The position numbers and the translations under genes are program-made. Positions 1 to 12,000 of a stretch of DNA of 64,000 bases are shown piece by piece. The DNA is from a virus, in the IMG/VR virus record IMGVR_UViG_3300006484_003136, positions 1-64,000 of that record; one strand, given 5' to 3'. Within the stretch, counting starts at the first letter, position 1, and each line of letters begins with the position of its first letter. The notes under the pieces were generated by a model. It was not told the DNA's origin, made no database searches, and worked only from the letters and a program-made list of their open reading frames with translations.

Positions 1-282
1 CTACTGCTGTTCCTGTAAAGAAACTATAATTTTATCTAAATTCTCTTTCGTAAATCCATTTAATGGTCCACCACCTGCTTTTAGATAATCTTGATATAAT
101 TGATTATAATCATCTAGTGTATAAATTGTATTATTTATATCACTAAAAATTACTGAGGTATCTGATGAACTTATTGTATTGTTATTTAATGGAGTTGTAC
201 CAAATCCCATACCCATTTCTGGACCAACTAACTCAGTACCACTTACTTCATTTATAAAGTTATCAAATTTTTTAATCTTCAT
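1..282 (-). CDS. Small protein with the shared N-terminal targeting-type peptide
   Basis: A 93-residue, Asn/Ser/Gly-rich protein of unknown function. It begins MKIKKFDNFINEVSG, one member of the recurring N-terminal peptide found in about twenty proteins here and similar to T4 internal head protein leaders; the INE-V segment would suit a prohead-protease cut (inference). The gene is complete, with its TAG at bases 1-3. It overlaps the stop region of the upstream 154-residue gene by 11 bases, so the two are probably co-transcribed. No membrane segment or catalytic motif is visible. Confidence 0.7.
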   Translation of the reverse strand: MKIKKFDNFINEVSGTELVGPEMGMGFGTTPLNNNTISSSDTSVIFSDINNTIYTLDDYNQLYQDYLKAGGGPLNGFTKENLDKIIVSLQEQQ

Positions 283-736
283 TATTTTGCTCTATTTTTT
301 CATAATATTCACCTTGTTCTTGTAGGGAATACTTGTTTAATTTTTGATTATAAATTATGTTGTATAAAAATCTATCTTGAAGTTTATATGTTTCATCTCC
401 TTTCATAAATACAGTACAATCATCATCAGTGTGAATATTCTCTATATTTAGAATTTGTAATCCAATTTTACCATCTCTATCACTCAAATCACAAATTACT
501 GACTTACCAGTATCAAGTAAATTTCTAACTCTCTCACAAGTTGTATTCTTAGACAAATACATATGGTCTTTAGGAGTTTCTTCAGATTTATGATTATATA
601 ATTCTAAAAATCTTTTTTCCCTATCGGAAAGTGCTTTCTTTTTAGAAATTTTATCTAATATACGATTAGCTTCAATTTCTTTTAAAGATTCACCAAGAAT
701 ATAGTACTTCAAAGTCTTCTTTAGTCCCATCTCCAT
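272..736 (-). CDS. Hypothetical protein with ILDKI..EKRFL motif
   Basis: A 154-residue charged protein, not recognised. Residues about 25-47 carry ILDKISKK followed by DREKRFLELYN. This resembles a short C-terminal motif common in Bacteroidota proteins (ILDKIsk.G..sLt.eEk.FL) and also occurs at the C-terminus of the 211-residue protein at 34832-35467. The remainder is an alpha/beta-looking region with no known signature. It is the first gene of a two-gene leftward unit and is divergent from the tape-measure-like gene. Confidence 0.65.
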   Translation of the reverse strand: MEMGLKKTLKYYILGESLKEIEANRILDKISKKKALSDREKRFLELYNHKSEETPKDHMYLSKNTTCERVRNLLDTGKSVICDLSDRDGKIGLQILNIENIHTDDDCTVFMKGDETYKLQDRFLYNIIYNQKLNKYSLQEQGEYYEKIEQNNED

Positions 737-810
737 ATGATTATTTTATTTATTATATATTATTATTTATTATAGTAAAAAATATATAAAATGTTAAAAG
801 GATTAAGTTT

Positions 811-822
811 TTTAATATATAC
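811..822 (+). promoter_or_regulatory. TTTAATATATAC box before the tape-measure-like gene
   Basis: Copy of the recurring box, 4 bases before the ATG at 827; it supports that start over the ATG at 791. Confidence 0.55.
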
Positions 823-826
823 TTTT

Positions 827-3800
827 ATGGATAAGCAGTTATTAGACGCATTAAATAATTTATCAGATTCACTTGAAATGATCTCAAAAGCACTTGAGAA
901 GAAAGAGGGTAGTAATACTACAACTACCAATGCACTTCAAAGTGGTAATTTCTCACAACAACTAACTGAGATTTCAGTTAGTTTAAAGTCTATTAAGTCA
1001 GATACTAAAAAGATTTTAGAGAAACAGAATACTATTTTAGAGATGCAAAAGAAGAAAGATTCTGATAAAAAGAATGCTATTGATGAAACTGGTGAAGATC
1101 CTAAAAAACAAAGTAATCTTAAAAAAGGTGTAACTACAATACTTTTAATAGCGGTTGCGGTATTGGCAATTGGTTTAGCATTTAAAATAATAGGTAAAGT
1201 TGATTTTCTATCAGTTGTCTCACTCGGTTTAGCAATAGTTTTAATATCACACGCATTTCAGAAAGTAGCAGAAGCCAAAATAACTGTAGAACAAGCAATT
1301 ACTGCTGGTAAGGTTATGGTTATTATGTCTATAGCTATTATGTTATCATCTTGGGTTCTGTCTTTTATAAAACCAATATCATTTGGTCAATCTATAACAG
1401 CGATTTTAATCGCAGGTATGTTTACAGTAATTGCGTTTGGAATTAAAAAATTGATATTAGCACTAGGAGAAAATATAGTAACATTAGGTAAGTCTATTCT
1501 TTTTCTACCGATTTTATTACCAGCAATTGCATTGGGAATTGCACTATCATCTTGGGTATTGGCATTTGTAAAACCAATATCATTTGCTCAGGCATTTACT
1601 GCAATCTTAATAGCAGGTATGTTTACAGTAATTGCATTTGGAATTAAAAAATTGATAAACGCACTAGGTGCCGATATATCAACATTAGGAAAAGCTATTT
1701 TATTTTTACCTCTAATATTACCAGCAATTGCATTAGGAATTGCACTATCATCTTGGGTATTACAAATGATAGTTCCGATATCATTTGCACAAGCGATAAC
1801 AGGTATTTTAATCGCAGCAATGTTTACAGTAATTTCATTTGGGATTAAAAAACTAATAGGTGCATTTAAAGGTTTAGATCCAGCACAGGCAGCAGTTGCT
1901 GCAATATTGATGCCATTATTACTTATAGCAATGTCAATGGCAATAGCAAAATCATCAGAATATTTGGGTGAGGTAGTTCCAATAACTTTTGCTAAATTTA
2001 TTACAGCAATTGGTATATCAATAATATTTGTCGTATTAGCATTTGCTTTAAAACTAATGGCTCCTGCAATTAAAAACATAAAACTGGGAGATGTTGTTGT
2101 ATTACCTCTATTATTTACTGCATTATCAATTGCAATTATGTTATCTTCTAAAATATTAGCGGAAACTACTCCAATTGACTATGCTCTATTATTTAATATT
2201 GTAGTATTCTCTATTGTTTTTGCGATATCCGCAATTGCAATGGGATTTGCCGCTTTTGTACTTGCAAAAATAGGAATTAAGAAGATTATAGAAGGTGGAT
2301 TATGTATGATTATACTAGCTGGAGTTGTAGCAGTATCATCACTTTTAATTTCAGAAGGTAAATATGATAATTATCCTGGTTGGAAATGGGCACTTGGTAC
2401 AGGTGCTTCTATATTAGCATTTGGTTTAATTGCCACAGTATTTGGTTTAATAATTGAAACTGGTATTGGTGGAGCAGCACTAGCATTAGGAGCACTTGCT
2501 ATAGTAGGGATTGCAGCAGTAATAGTTGCCGCTTCTTATATTTTATCAGAAGGTAAATATGCTAACTATCCTGGTTTAGGATGGGCAATGGGTGTTGGTA
2601 TAAGTTTGACTGCATTTGGTTTAGCAATGGCTGGTTTAGGTAGTGTAATTCTTTTATCGTTTGGATTAGGAATGGCCGCATTAGTTGCAGGTGGTGAAGC
2701 TGTTTTATTGATTGCACAAACAATAGTTGATTCGGCCGCAATCTTATCAAAAGGTAATTTTACAGGTGGACCTACATTAGAATGGGCAGGAGGAATTGCT
2801 CTTGCATTGGCAGCATTCTCACCGGTTTATGCAATGTTGGCAGCAAATAAAATAATGAGTTTATTTGGTGGTGGAGTTGGTCCAGATGATTTTGCACAAG
2901 CGATAAGAACAGTGTCAATGGGTATTGTAGATGCGGCAAACTTTTTTTCAGATCCTAAAGTTAAAAATAGTTTTAAAGGTGGGCCACCTAAAGAGTGGGC
3001 AGAGGGAGTTGGTGGTGCTATAGCCGCTTTTGCACCTGTATATGCAGCACTTAGTAGTGGTGGTATGTTTAGTACAAAAGTTACTCCAGAAGATATGAAA
3101 GCAGGTATACTAACTATTGTAGATGGTATAATTGCAGCAGCTGATGCGTTTGGTGTAAATAAGTCTAAATTTGATTTATCAAATACACCTTCTGCAGATT
3201 GGGGTAAAAATGTTGGAGGAGCTTTACAAGCTTTTGCACCAGTATTTACTTATATGAGTGAAAATAGTGGTTGGTTTACTTCAGGTGCAGATGCCGCAAA
3301 TGATATGGTATATGGAATTAAATCAGTTGCGAATGCGATAGTTTCAGTCGCAAACAAATTTGGAACAGTTAAAAAAGCTATTTGGAATTCCTATCCACCA
3401 AGTACATGGATAACTAACATATCAAAATCGATTAAAAGTTATGTTAAACTTGCAACCGATTTAATGGATGTTGATCCGGTTAGTCTTTTGAACATAAACT
3501 TTATTGCGTATTCAATGATATCGACTGCAAAAATAATTCATAATAATAAAAGGTATTTTACCCCTATGAATAATGCGTTTGTTCCAAGTTTAACGAGAAA
3601 TTTAACTGGATACAAAAGTCTAAGTAATCGTTTAATGAATACAAGTCTATTTGGATTGGCGAAAACTAATTTAGTAGCACTTTCATTAGTGAAGGCGGCA
3701 AAAACTATTTGGTCAGGAAGACAATATTTTTCAAAAAATATTGATCCTAACTATATGAAGAATTTATCCAAAAATGTGATGGATTATGCAAAACTAGCAA

Positions 3801-4366
3801 ATTACCTAACCAGTGTTGATAAAAATTCTGGTTTCTTTAGTGGAGTAAAATCATTACTTGGATTAGATCCTATTTCACAGGCAGCCAGAGGTATGATTAC
3901 TATTGCAGGAGCTTATGATAAGTTAGCAACATCATTGAAGAAGTTTGGTGGTGCACTTTCATCAATAGATGGTAAGAAGGTTGGCCTAATAAGAAATCTA
4001 ACTGGTAATTTAGCAGTGTTAGCTTCAATGAATAAGGATAATTTAGAAAATATGATGAGAACTCTTGAAGAAAGAGCAAGTGTATTTAGTAAGTTGGTTG
4101 AATATGATGGCACGAAAACAAAGCGTCCAGTAGTTGGTGATAAAAAATTAGCACCGACAGCAGCACCTCTCAAAGGTGGTAAATCAAAAATGAATACGAA
4201 TGACCAACTTGATATGATTATTCAATTATTAAGTAATATAAATCAGACTACTATGACTTTAGATCAACATGTTTCTGGTGCATCTGAAGGTCAGGTACAA
4301 ACTAAATCTGTTGTAGGTGGTGGAAATAGTGGCGGTGGTGGTAACTGGTTTACTAATTTGTTTTAA
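827..4366 (+). CDS. Tape-measure-like tail protein with tandem hydrophobic repeats
   Basis: An 1179-residue protein that fits a tail tape measure: a coiled-coil-forming N-terminus (about 1-95), a long series of hydrophobic segments (about 105-700), then an alpha-helical C-terminal half ending in a Gly-rich tail. Three 67-residue repeats (SSWVL, PISF.Q, FGIKKLI) start at codons 174, 241 and 308. The in-frame ATG at 791 was rejected because a TTTAATATATAC box lies between it and the ATG at 827, ending 4 bases before the latter as at other genes here. Tape measures typically set tail length and carry membrane-inserting segments. It is followed by three small co-directional genes. The family is inferred from size, architecture and context, not from a specific motif. 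Confidence 0.65.
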   Translation: MDKQLLDALNNLSDSLEMISKALEKKEGSNTTTTNALQSGNFSQQLTEISVSLKSIKSDTKKILEKQNTILEMQKKKDSDKKNAIDETGEDPKKQSNLKKGVTTILLIAVAVLAIGLAFKIIGKVDFLSVVSLGLAIVLISHAFQKVAEAKITVEQAITAGKVMVIMSIAIMLSSWVLSFIKPISFGQSITAILIAGMFTVIAFGIKKLILALGENIVTLGKSILFLPILLPAIALGIALSSWVLAFVKPISFAQAFTAILIAGMFTVIAFGIKKLINALGADISTLGKAILFLPLILPAIALGIALSSWVLQMIVPISFAQAITGILIAAMFTVISFGIKKLIGAFKGLDPAQAAVAAILMPLLLIAMSMAIAKSSEYLGEVVPITFAKFITAIGISIIFVVLAFALKLMAPAIKNIKLGDVVVLPLLFTALSIAIMLSSKILAETTPIDYALLFNIVVFSIVFAISAIAMGFAAFVLAKIGIKKIIEGGLCMIILAGVVAVSSLLISEGKYDNYPGWKWALGTGASILAFGLIATVFGLIIETGIGGAALALGALAIVGIAAVIVAASYILSEGKYANYPGLGWAMGVGISLTAFGLAMAGLGSVILLSFGLGMAALVAGGEAVLLIAQTIVDSAAILSKGNFTGGPTLEWAGGIALALAAFSPVYAMLAANKIMSLFGGGVGPDDFAQAIRTVSMGIVDAANFFSDPKVKNSFKGGPPKEWAEGVGGAIAAFAPVYAALSSGGMFSTKVTPEDMKAGILTIVDGIIAAADAFGVNKSKFDLSNTPSADWGKNVGGALQAFAPVFTYMSENSGWFTSGADAANDMVYGIKSVANAIVSVANKFGTVKKAIWNSYPPSTWITNISKSIKSYVKLATDLMDVDPVSLLNINFIAYSMISTAKIIHNNKRYFTPMNNAFVPSLTRNLTGYKSLSNRLMNTSLFGLAKTNLVALSLVKAAKTIWSGRQYFSKNIDPNYMKNLSKNVMDYAKLANYLTSVDKNSGFFSGVKSLLGLDPISQAARGMITIAGAYDKLATSLKKFGGALSSIDGKKVGLIRNLTGNLAVLASMNKDNLENMMRTLEERASVFSKLVEYDGTKTKRPVVGDKKLAPTAAPLKGGKSKMNTNDQLDMIIQLLSNINQTTMTLDQHVSGASEGQVQTKSVVGGGNSGGGGNWFTNLF
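1346..1948 (+). repeat. Three 201-bp tandem repeats in the tape-measure-like gene
   Basis: Units start at 1346, 1547 and 1748, each coding 67 residues that begin SSWVL and hold two hydrophobic helices and a FGIKKLI block. Spacing is exactly 201 bases; the third unit is the most diverged at both ends. Confidence 0.8.
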
Positions 4367-4399
4367 AACAAATACCATATAAATACATATAATATAATT

Positions 4400-4831
4400 A
4401 TGAACAAAATATCTTTTTTAAAAAAATTAAAACTTTTTCTATCTTATAGAAGAATAGTTAAAGAGAACAAAGTAGATCTTGAGAAAAACTTAAATATAAG
4501 AGTCGATAATGCTTATCGATTATATACTGTTTTAAATGTTCCTGAAGAGCTTGTTGGTGAAGCTTATTCACTAAAAAAAACAGATATTGATAGAATATCA
4601 GAAACTTATATTAGAGAATATAGTGCAGAAGTTGCGAGATTCCTAAATTCGAAAGGATTAGTTGAACTTTTTAGATCATATGAGATTAAAAAAGTTGACA
4701 AATATTCTTATCTAATTGTAATTGGATTCTCACTACTTGAGACACCTAAACTTTATAATAGTCTTTATTATAAATTTATTCCTGCCTTAACAATATTAGG
4801 TATCATATCTTACTTTTTACTTAAAAATTAG
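4400..4831 (+). CDS. Hypothetical protein with C-terminal membrane segment
   Basis: A 143-residue protein, not recognised. The first 25 residues are basic (KKLKLFLSYRR), the middle is helical and charged, and residues about 122-141 form a hydrophobic segment ending FLLKN, with a weaker hydrophobic stretch just before it. It lies 33 bases after the tape-measure-like gene on the same strand, so a role in tail or envelope is possible but unproven. Confidence 0.6.
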   Translation: MNKISFLKKLKLFLSYRRIVKENKVDLEKNLNIRVDNAYRLYTVLNVPEELVGEAYSLKKTDIDRISETYIREYSAEVARFLNSKGLVELFRSYEIKKVDKYSYLIVIGFSLLETPKLYNSLYYKFIPALTILGIISYFLLKN

Positions 4832-4879
4832 TAAACTTTCTTTTATATTTCTTTATAATATAAAAATATAAAATATAAT

Positions 4880-5305
4880 ATGGATAATTTTTATGAGCTA
4901 TCGGAAGATACAATAAATGATTTTTTTGATGTTTTTAATAAAAAAACATTTCCGGTAAAAATAGAATTTGAATTTATCGGAGTTAAAAAACAAAAACAAC
5001 TTATTAAAATCTCTAAAATTGCAGATGACTACGCATTTGTTCTTAAAAAGGATTTAAAAATTACTATCAATGAAGATTTAATGGATGCCTTTGATGAGGA
5101 ATCAAGAACTATCTTAATTGAACAAGAAATTGATAAAATCAACATGAATTTAGAAAGTGGAAAGATTAAGTTAGTAGGAACTGACTTTAATACATTTTCA
5201 TCAATTGTAGTAAAATATGGTGTTGAAAAGGTTAGTAGAGCCAATCAGGTGGAAACTTTATTTGCAGAGCAAAAAGAGGATAAAGATAACGATTTTATCG
5301 TATAA
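4880..5305 (+). CDS. Hypothetical acidic protein in tail gene run
   Basis: A 141-residue acidic protein with alternating beta and helical segments and no recognised motif. It ends in an acidic tail (EQKEDKDNDF). It lies between the tape-measure-like gene and a 219-residue unknown gene, all on the plus strand and closely spaced, which suggests a shared transcript and a structural or assembly role (inference). Confidence 0.6.
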   Translation: MDNFYELSEDTINDFFDVFNKKTFPVKIEFEFIGVKKQKQLIKISKIADDYAFVLKKDLKITINEDLMDAFDEESRTILIEQEIDKINMNLESGKIKLVGTDFNTFSSIVVKYGVEKVSRANQVETLFAEQKEDKDNDFIV

Positions 5306-5321
5306 AAATAATTAAAAAAGT

Positions 5322-5981
5322 ATGTCAGATATACAAACAAACGTAATTAAACCAAGTGTTATTTTTACAGAAAATGATATAGATTATAAAAATATTGGAG
5401 AAGGTTTTGAATCTAATCTAGATAATAAATATCAAGCAATATTAGACTTTATCAAAAATAATAATGGTAAAGGGAAAACCGAATTAGAAAAAGACAGTCT
5501 TTATAAAAGTGCTCAAGAACTTTGTATCAATTATACAAACGCATTAAAATCAACTAAGTATAACTTTAACTTAAATAGAGTTCAATGGAAATTTTTAAGT
5601 GATTTAATTCAAAGCAAATTAGAATATGATGTAAATACTATATTCTTAGCAATTGAACTAACAGAAATACTAGGAACTATGAGAGCAGATAAATTTACAA
5701 ATGATACAGACTCTATTCCATTCTTAGTAGATGCAACAGAGATAACATATATCTACCATTTAATTGCAGAACATAAAGTTAAAGGTCTTACAAAAGATAC
5801 TTATACATTTTCTGAAATTCTTAAAAGAATTGGTGCAGTTAGTAAAGTTTTTAACTATTATGATACTATTGGTAAGAATGTTTCAACAGATGTCTTAGAC
5901 TGGGTTGCTTGTTTTGAAGAAGGAGTTACTCAAGATGTTAAAAGTAATCAAACAGAAATTGAATTTGAAGAAGTAAAGTAG
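5322..5981 (+). CDS. Hypothetical helical protein in tail gene run
   Basis: A 219-residue, largely alpha-helical protein of unknown function; no signal peptide or membrane segment. It starts 16 bases after the preceding gene and ends just before a strong bidirectional terminator, so it is the last gene of the plus-strand run that begins with the tape-measure-like gene. Position makes a tail-assembly role plausible, but nothing in the sequence proves it. Confidence 0.6.
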   Translation: MSDIQTNVIKPSVIFTENDIDYKNIGEGFESNLDNKYQAILDFIKNNNGKGKTELEKDSLYKSAQELCINYTNALKSTKYNFNLNRVQWKFLSDLIQSKLEYDVNTIFLAIELTEILGTMRADKFTNDTDSIPFLVDATEITYIYHLIAEHKVKGLTKDTYTFSEILKRIGAVSKVFNYYDTIGKNVSTDVLDWVACFEEGVTQDVKSNQTEIEFEEVK

Positions 5982-5994
5982 TAATCAAAAAATA

Positions 5995-6023
5995 AAAACC
6001 CTTAGATTTTATCTAAGGGTTTT
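5995..6023. terminator. Bidirectional intrinsic terminator
   Basis: A perfect 13-bp inverted repeat (AAAACCCTTAGAT and its complement) with a 3-base loop, T-rich on both outgoing sides. It lies between convergent genes; its right arm overlaps the last codons of the 2024-residue gene. Confidence 0.85.
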
Positions 6024-9000
6024 CTTCTATAATCTGTGAAGATAATTGTGTAAATATACGTCTTGGTCGTCTTGGTGGTGTAGTATTGATTATAATAGGA
6101 ACAAATGGTCCTATTGTTTCAATAGGTTTATAAGGCTCTACTAAATCTTTTAATCCTCTTATTTCATAATTATTTTTATCATTATAAATACAACCATATC
6201 CATTATCAGATACTACCTCTACTGCTACAAATGGATCAATATTTGAGTCTAATGTAAAATTGAATGGCAATAAGTCATTTCCTTGTCTAAATTCCGAAAT
6301 GGTTTGAACTGGATCCCAATCCATTTCCTTCCACTCTGTCACTTTGTTCCAAATAAAAGTTTCAGTTTGAATATTAGTAGTAAAATCAGAATATGGTGTA
6401 GTAGTTGATTGGGTTGGACTCAATAAAACATAAATATCTCTATTATATTCAACTAAACTTGTTTCCGAGTATGACTGGTTAGATATCCATTTAGTAACAT
6501 TTTCATACTTTCTAGGAGAGTTTACTTTATTAGTAAGATTCACTAACATGTTAAACTCTACTCTTTGATAAACTGATTCATATAACTTACCATAATAAGT
6601 TACTCTGTCACCAAAATCATAACTAACAAACGGTGCCCATTCTTTATATGTTTTATAAGTTCTAATTTTAATAGTAAAGTAGTCTGGTAAATTTAGTGTC
6701 TTACCATTAAAAGGTTTTGGTGGTACAACTAAACCAGTTTTGGTTTTATCTGCACCAACATCTGGAATAATTGAATAAAAATCTAATACACAGTTATACA
6801 CCGTAGAACCACTATTTACAGGCATAAGATAAGCTTCATTTAATTTAGATGTAATCGGTGTCATATTATCATAAATATTTACTATTCTAGTATCTTGTAA
6901 TTTATGTTGTATTTGAGTTCCTCCAGTAAAGTAAGCATTACCAGTAATATCAAGTATCTTATGTGTTAGAGGGATAATATTTTTCTTTAACCAGTATTTC
7001 AATCCTTGAAGTTTTATAATAACCTCATCTAATGTATAGTTTAAAGTATTATTACCTTCTTTATCAGTAATAAAATAAGTTAAATTAAATAAATTGGTAT
7101 CCTCAAAGTTATCATTTGGCATCGTATGTTTAATAAAGTCATTCTCAGTCCAACCTTCAACACTATTATCAAAAATATCAGGAATCTCAACTTTAAATAA
7201 CTTTAAAAAATTAGCAGAGTTGGTATCAATATTTCTATAGTATTCATTTAATTCCAAGTCATTATAACCAAAGAAGTTTATAGCATTTATAATTGATTTA
7301 TAAGATCCAATATAAGGATATATCAAATGTTTCATCATCAACATTTCCTTTCTCTTCATATTCAAATAAACCCAGTCAATACCACCTTCTTCAATATCAT
7401 ATTGTTTAAATATAAATACATCTTCTGGTGAAATTAGTTTACCAACATTACCTAATTCAATCTTGTGTCTAATATCTTCTTCTTCTGTCTGACCATAAGT
7501 AAAAAATCTACCTATTTCCTTATCAATAACTTTAATACCAAAACTTAAATAAAGTAAATCATTTGCAGTTGGATGATTAACAGTTGTTGATTCTAGTTCT
7601 ATAATATCGGTTGATAAATTAAAGAAATCTACTATTAAAGATTTTGAATAAACCTCTCTAATTTTAAGTAAAGTACCATTATTATATGATATATACTGAT
7701 TTATATGACTAGTCTTATCTTTAATATAGATTACAATATGCTGACCTGGTTTTAAACCTTTATCAGTAAAATACTCAGTTGAGTATGTACTAAGAGATAT
7801 TAAACCTCTTTTATCAGGACCATTTATATCCAATGTTTGTAAAATTACTTCTGTATCTTCTTTAGTTTCAATAGTAAAGTTTATATCCTCTCTTTTATAC
7901 AATTGTAGTATAGAACGAAGAGCTCCTTCATTTTGTGATTGAAATCCAACAAATAGTTGAAGTGGTTCTACAGAAGTAGAAATGTCAACCTCATCATCAA
8001 TATAACTTAATGAATAATCAATTCTATCAAAAATTGTTTGTTGATATTCAGATACAGAAACCTTAGATAAATCAGTATTAGAATTTCTATTTAAAACAAT
8101 ATTATTTAAAGGAGTTGGTCCAACATATGAATATGATCCAGTTGTTGTTCGAGATAATTGATCACCATAAAAATCATATAGAAAGAATTGTGGTACATTA
8201 TCCGAAAACCATTTCCAATAATATTCTACTCGATAATCATCTGTGAAGTTTTCTCTAGGTCTTCTAAAATAATCTCTAGTTTTTAACCACATATCATCTC
8301 TTTCCTCAAAATTAGGATCCAAAGTACCATATACATTATCATTAATATAACTTGCTGTACCAACCACTATCGTTCCATCGTTATTCAGACCTACTTCTAT
8401 TTCAACTATTTGATTAAATGATGGTTGTAATACCCACATAGATTTTCTATCAGGGTTATAAATTATTTTTGTTGTTGGTGCGGCAAGTGAATTCGAGTAA
8501 ACCAACTGTTGTGTTATCGAATCTATAACAATCACTGAGTTTCCGCTTTGTGATGATATATAAATCGCACCATCATATTGATTCAATGCCATATATCCAT
8601 AGTTTGCAATATCGGTTTGTTTTAAAATATTACCATCTAATCCTAATTTTGCTACTTCAAAAGAAGAGTCTGATATATTCATATCACCAGTTAAATTATT
8701 AAAAATAATATCATTAAATAACTGAGTTGTAATTGATAGAGATACAAGTATTCCATTATCAATTTTATACAGGTTTGTAGAATCGTAAACAAACATAGAC
8801 TCATTTGCAGGTTCATATAATATATAATCAATAACTCCAGGTAGATTATAGATTACCTGTATTTGTCTTGCATTACCATCAATTCTTAAAATATTATCAA
8901 CCGTAACAACATAAATATCATTCTCAAATTCATTATAAGCCATTCTACCAGTACTACCAAAAGTAGAAATAATGGTATAATCTTGAACTGAGTTAAATGT

Positions 9001-12000
9001 TGTAGATTTAAAGATGTGTACCTCGGATAAGTTACTATAAGTAATATAAACATCACCACTATCAGGATTTACTAATAAGTCTGCCACATCATTAGCTAAA
9101 GAAAATGATGTAAGTAAATAATTTGTAGATGGATCAACAATATAAACTTTATTTAAGGATAAACAATAAATATAATTATTTATAGGGTTAAATTCCATTT
9201 TAATACTAGTAACATTACCTGGTAAAGTAATTGTCGTAATATATGTTCCACTGTATGAGTCATGTACAACTAAATCATCACCTAAAGAAAGTATAGTCTC
9301 TGATAGTTGTATATACTTAATATCAACTAAATTAGTAGTTGATTCATATTCAGTAACAGCATAAGTATTAGGATAAAAGTTTATATTAAATTGTGTATCA
9401 CTAAACTGATACTGATTAAACTGACCGCCACCAGTAGAACTAATAGGATCACATTCTGTTTGTCCAAATCCTAAATTAAATGCAATAGTAACAAATGGAG
9501 ATTTATTACAAATTATATTGTTATAATCCCAGAAAGGACCTTGATAACTTAAATTTAATACATGTGGATCTAAGAACTCAATAGCAAACTCTTGATTCAT
9601 CCAAGGCCAGTATGTATTATTAAGTGAAAATACCATACCAGTGGCGAATCCTTCCTGTTCAAATGATAATGATGATGATGCGGATAAAATAACTTCATTA
9701 GAAGCAACTAAAGTGCCTTGATTACCTTTTATCTTTTTTGTTATTTTATAATCATTTAAACCAGGTAGATTTACTTTACCTGTTGTAATAGTATAATCAA
9801 ATGCAACATCAGTTTGTTTAATATCAAACTTTAAAACACTATTTATATTAGTAATAAGAAATCCATACTCTTTTAAATCATTTGAATACAAATCACACCA
9901 ACTTTTTAAAGTTTTAGGAATGTCAGCTTTTCTTTGTAAATCTCTGTCGTCAACCTCAAATATAATAGATGATGTACCACTACTATTACCAAATTCTAAA
10001 CTAAATGTTGCACCTATTGAATAACCAATATTACCAACTGATGAAAGTACAATTGATGATACCTTTCCATCAACACCAACAGATATATTTGCAGTATCAC
10101 CGGTACTAAATATTGTACTGTATGTCCCTGCAGTTGCACCAATAATTTCACTATTAAGTGGTAGTAAATTAGCATTTATATCTAATACATAAAAGTTTGA
10201 TGTTTGGATGATATTATCTTTATTATTTATCTTTATATTTAAAGAAGGTCCCAAATCATTAAAAAGTACTCTTGAATGTTCAATAAAATAATTCGCAGTA
10301 GTTCCAACTAATACAGAACTAACATCAATTGGTACATTAGGATATTCAGTTTTAATAACTATTGAATTAAAAAATACTGAGCTAATAGGTCCACCTGCAA
10401 CATATGTATAGTCCAACTCAGCGTTGATACCAAGTTTATATAAACTAATATAATTTCTCGTTATCCAATTTCTAAGAGTTCTATCAATTGTTCTTGGTAA
10501 GTCTAAACCAATTCCAGTATAAACATAAGATATTTGCTCTTCATAAACCATTTTGTTTATAATTATCTTTAAACCATACTCATCTAAATCAGTAAAAACT
10601 ATATTGTATTTAAAGTTCTCTGAGTAATCATAATTAAATTCAGGTTTAAGAGTCTCATTTACCTCAATAAGTCTCTCAAATGACCTATATTCACTTCCTA
10701 TCGAGTATGTTGGTCCAACCTGTGTATGATAGAAATTAACAACCGCATATCTACTTGGATAAACTAAATCTGCCTTTAAATAACCCTTATCATAATAAAG
10801 ATCAACATTAAATATATCTAAATCAGTTTTATATTTCTCTGCCGCGGCAGCCATTGTTACATAACTAGATTGAGTAAAACCATAATCGTAGTAGTACTTT
10901 TCTTTTGTTAGATATATCTGTGCAAATAATAATGATTCATTCACTGTCGATTCATTTACTCTAATAAATGTTGGATTTGACCAGTGAGTATTATCATTAG
11001 AAGGATTTATAAACCTAGTTGTCTCATCCGCGTGACTATGAGTATAAGCTTGAACACACTGATATAGTTTACCATCAAAAGTAACTTGATCATCTAAATT
11101 ATAAAACTTTATATTATTATTTGAAGTAAAGTCATAAGTATCTGCAGTTGTAAAGAAGTTTTCATTTGTTACAGAACCAACTACCTTAAATTCTTGTCTA
11201 GACTTTAACATAGTTGGATAGTATATATAGTTAGTTACTAATATTTTACTATCTGCTGTTATTTCTAAACCACCATCATATAACTTTGGCAAATCTGTTC
11301 CTAAAACAACCTCAATAATTAAATCAGAGTTTGTCGGTAGTAAAGCAGGACTAGTTAAATATTCAAAGTGTATAATATCTGTTATCTCTGGACCCTTTAT
11401 AGTATAAATACCATCATTTATATTACTATTTACTACATTTAACTTTTTACCTCTATAAACTTTATCATAAAAGTTTTGTTCATTCCAAACTGATAAGTTA
11501 TTTACATAATTTGTATCAATATAGTTATAAATACCAACTGCATTTATACCAGATATTGTTTTACCAACATATAGATTAGTATTAGAATAATCTCCATAAT
11601 AATTACTTTCAAAGGTAGAGTTATCAACTGTTGATATAATTAAAATTGCTCCCTTTTTTGTACCAACAACAACAAATGTTTGATCTGGATTAGTAAATTC
11701 TAATAATGTTTGATTAAATATAATCAAAGTTCCTACTGGAAATGTTGATTCAAAGTTACTACCATATATCCATTTAGAATAGAAGTCAGGATCATTATTT
11801 ACTGGCTCTATCTTAGTTATCTGTTTGTTTAATGAGTTTGTACATCCATAAAAATGAAATCCATACTCATTAAATAACTGAAATTTATTAGTTCCTAATT
11901 CACCTGGTGACTCAAATTCAAATGATGGTATTCTCTCCAATGTATAAAGAGCATATGTTTTAAAAGTATCTGTTGAATTCTCATCAAAAAGAATATCTCC

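Noticed and set aside
791-826. ATG at 791 as the start of the tape-measure-like gene
   Set aside because: A TTTAATATATAC box lies between it and the ATG at 827, and other genes here have the box directly before the start.
1588-2079. 163-codon minus-strand frame inside the tape-measure-like gene
   Set aside because: Opposite-strand shadow of hydrophobic repeat codons; no start signal and repetitive composition.
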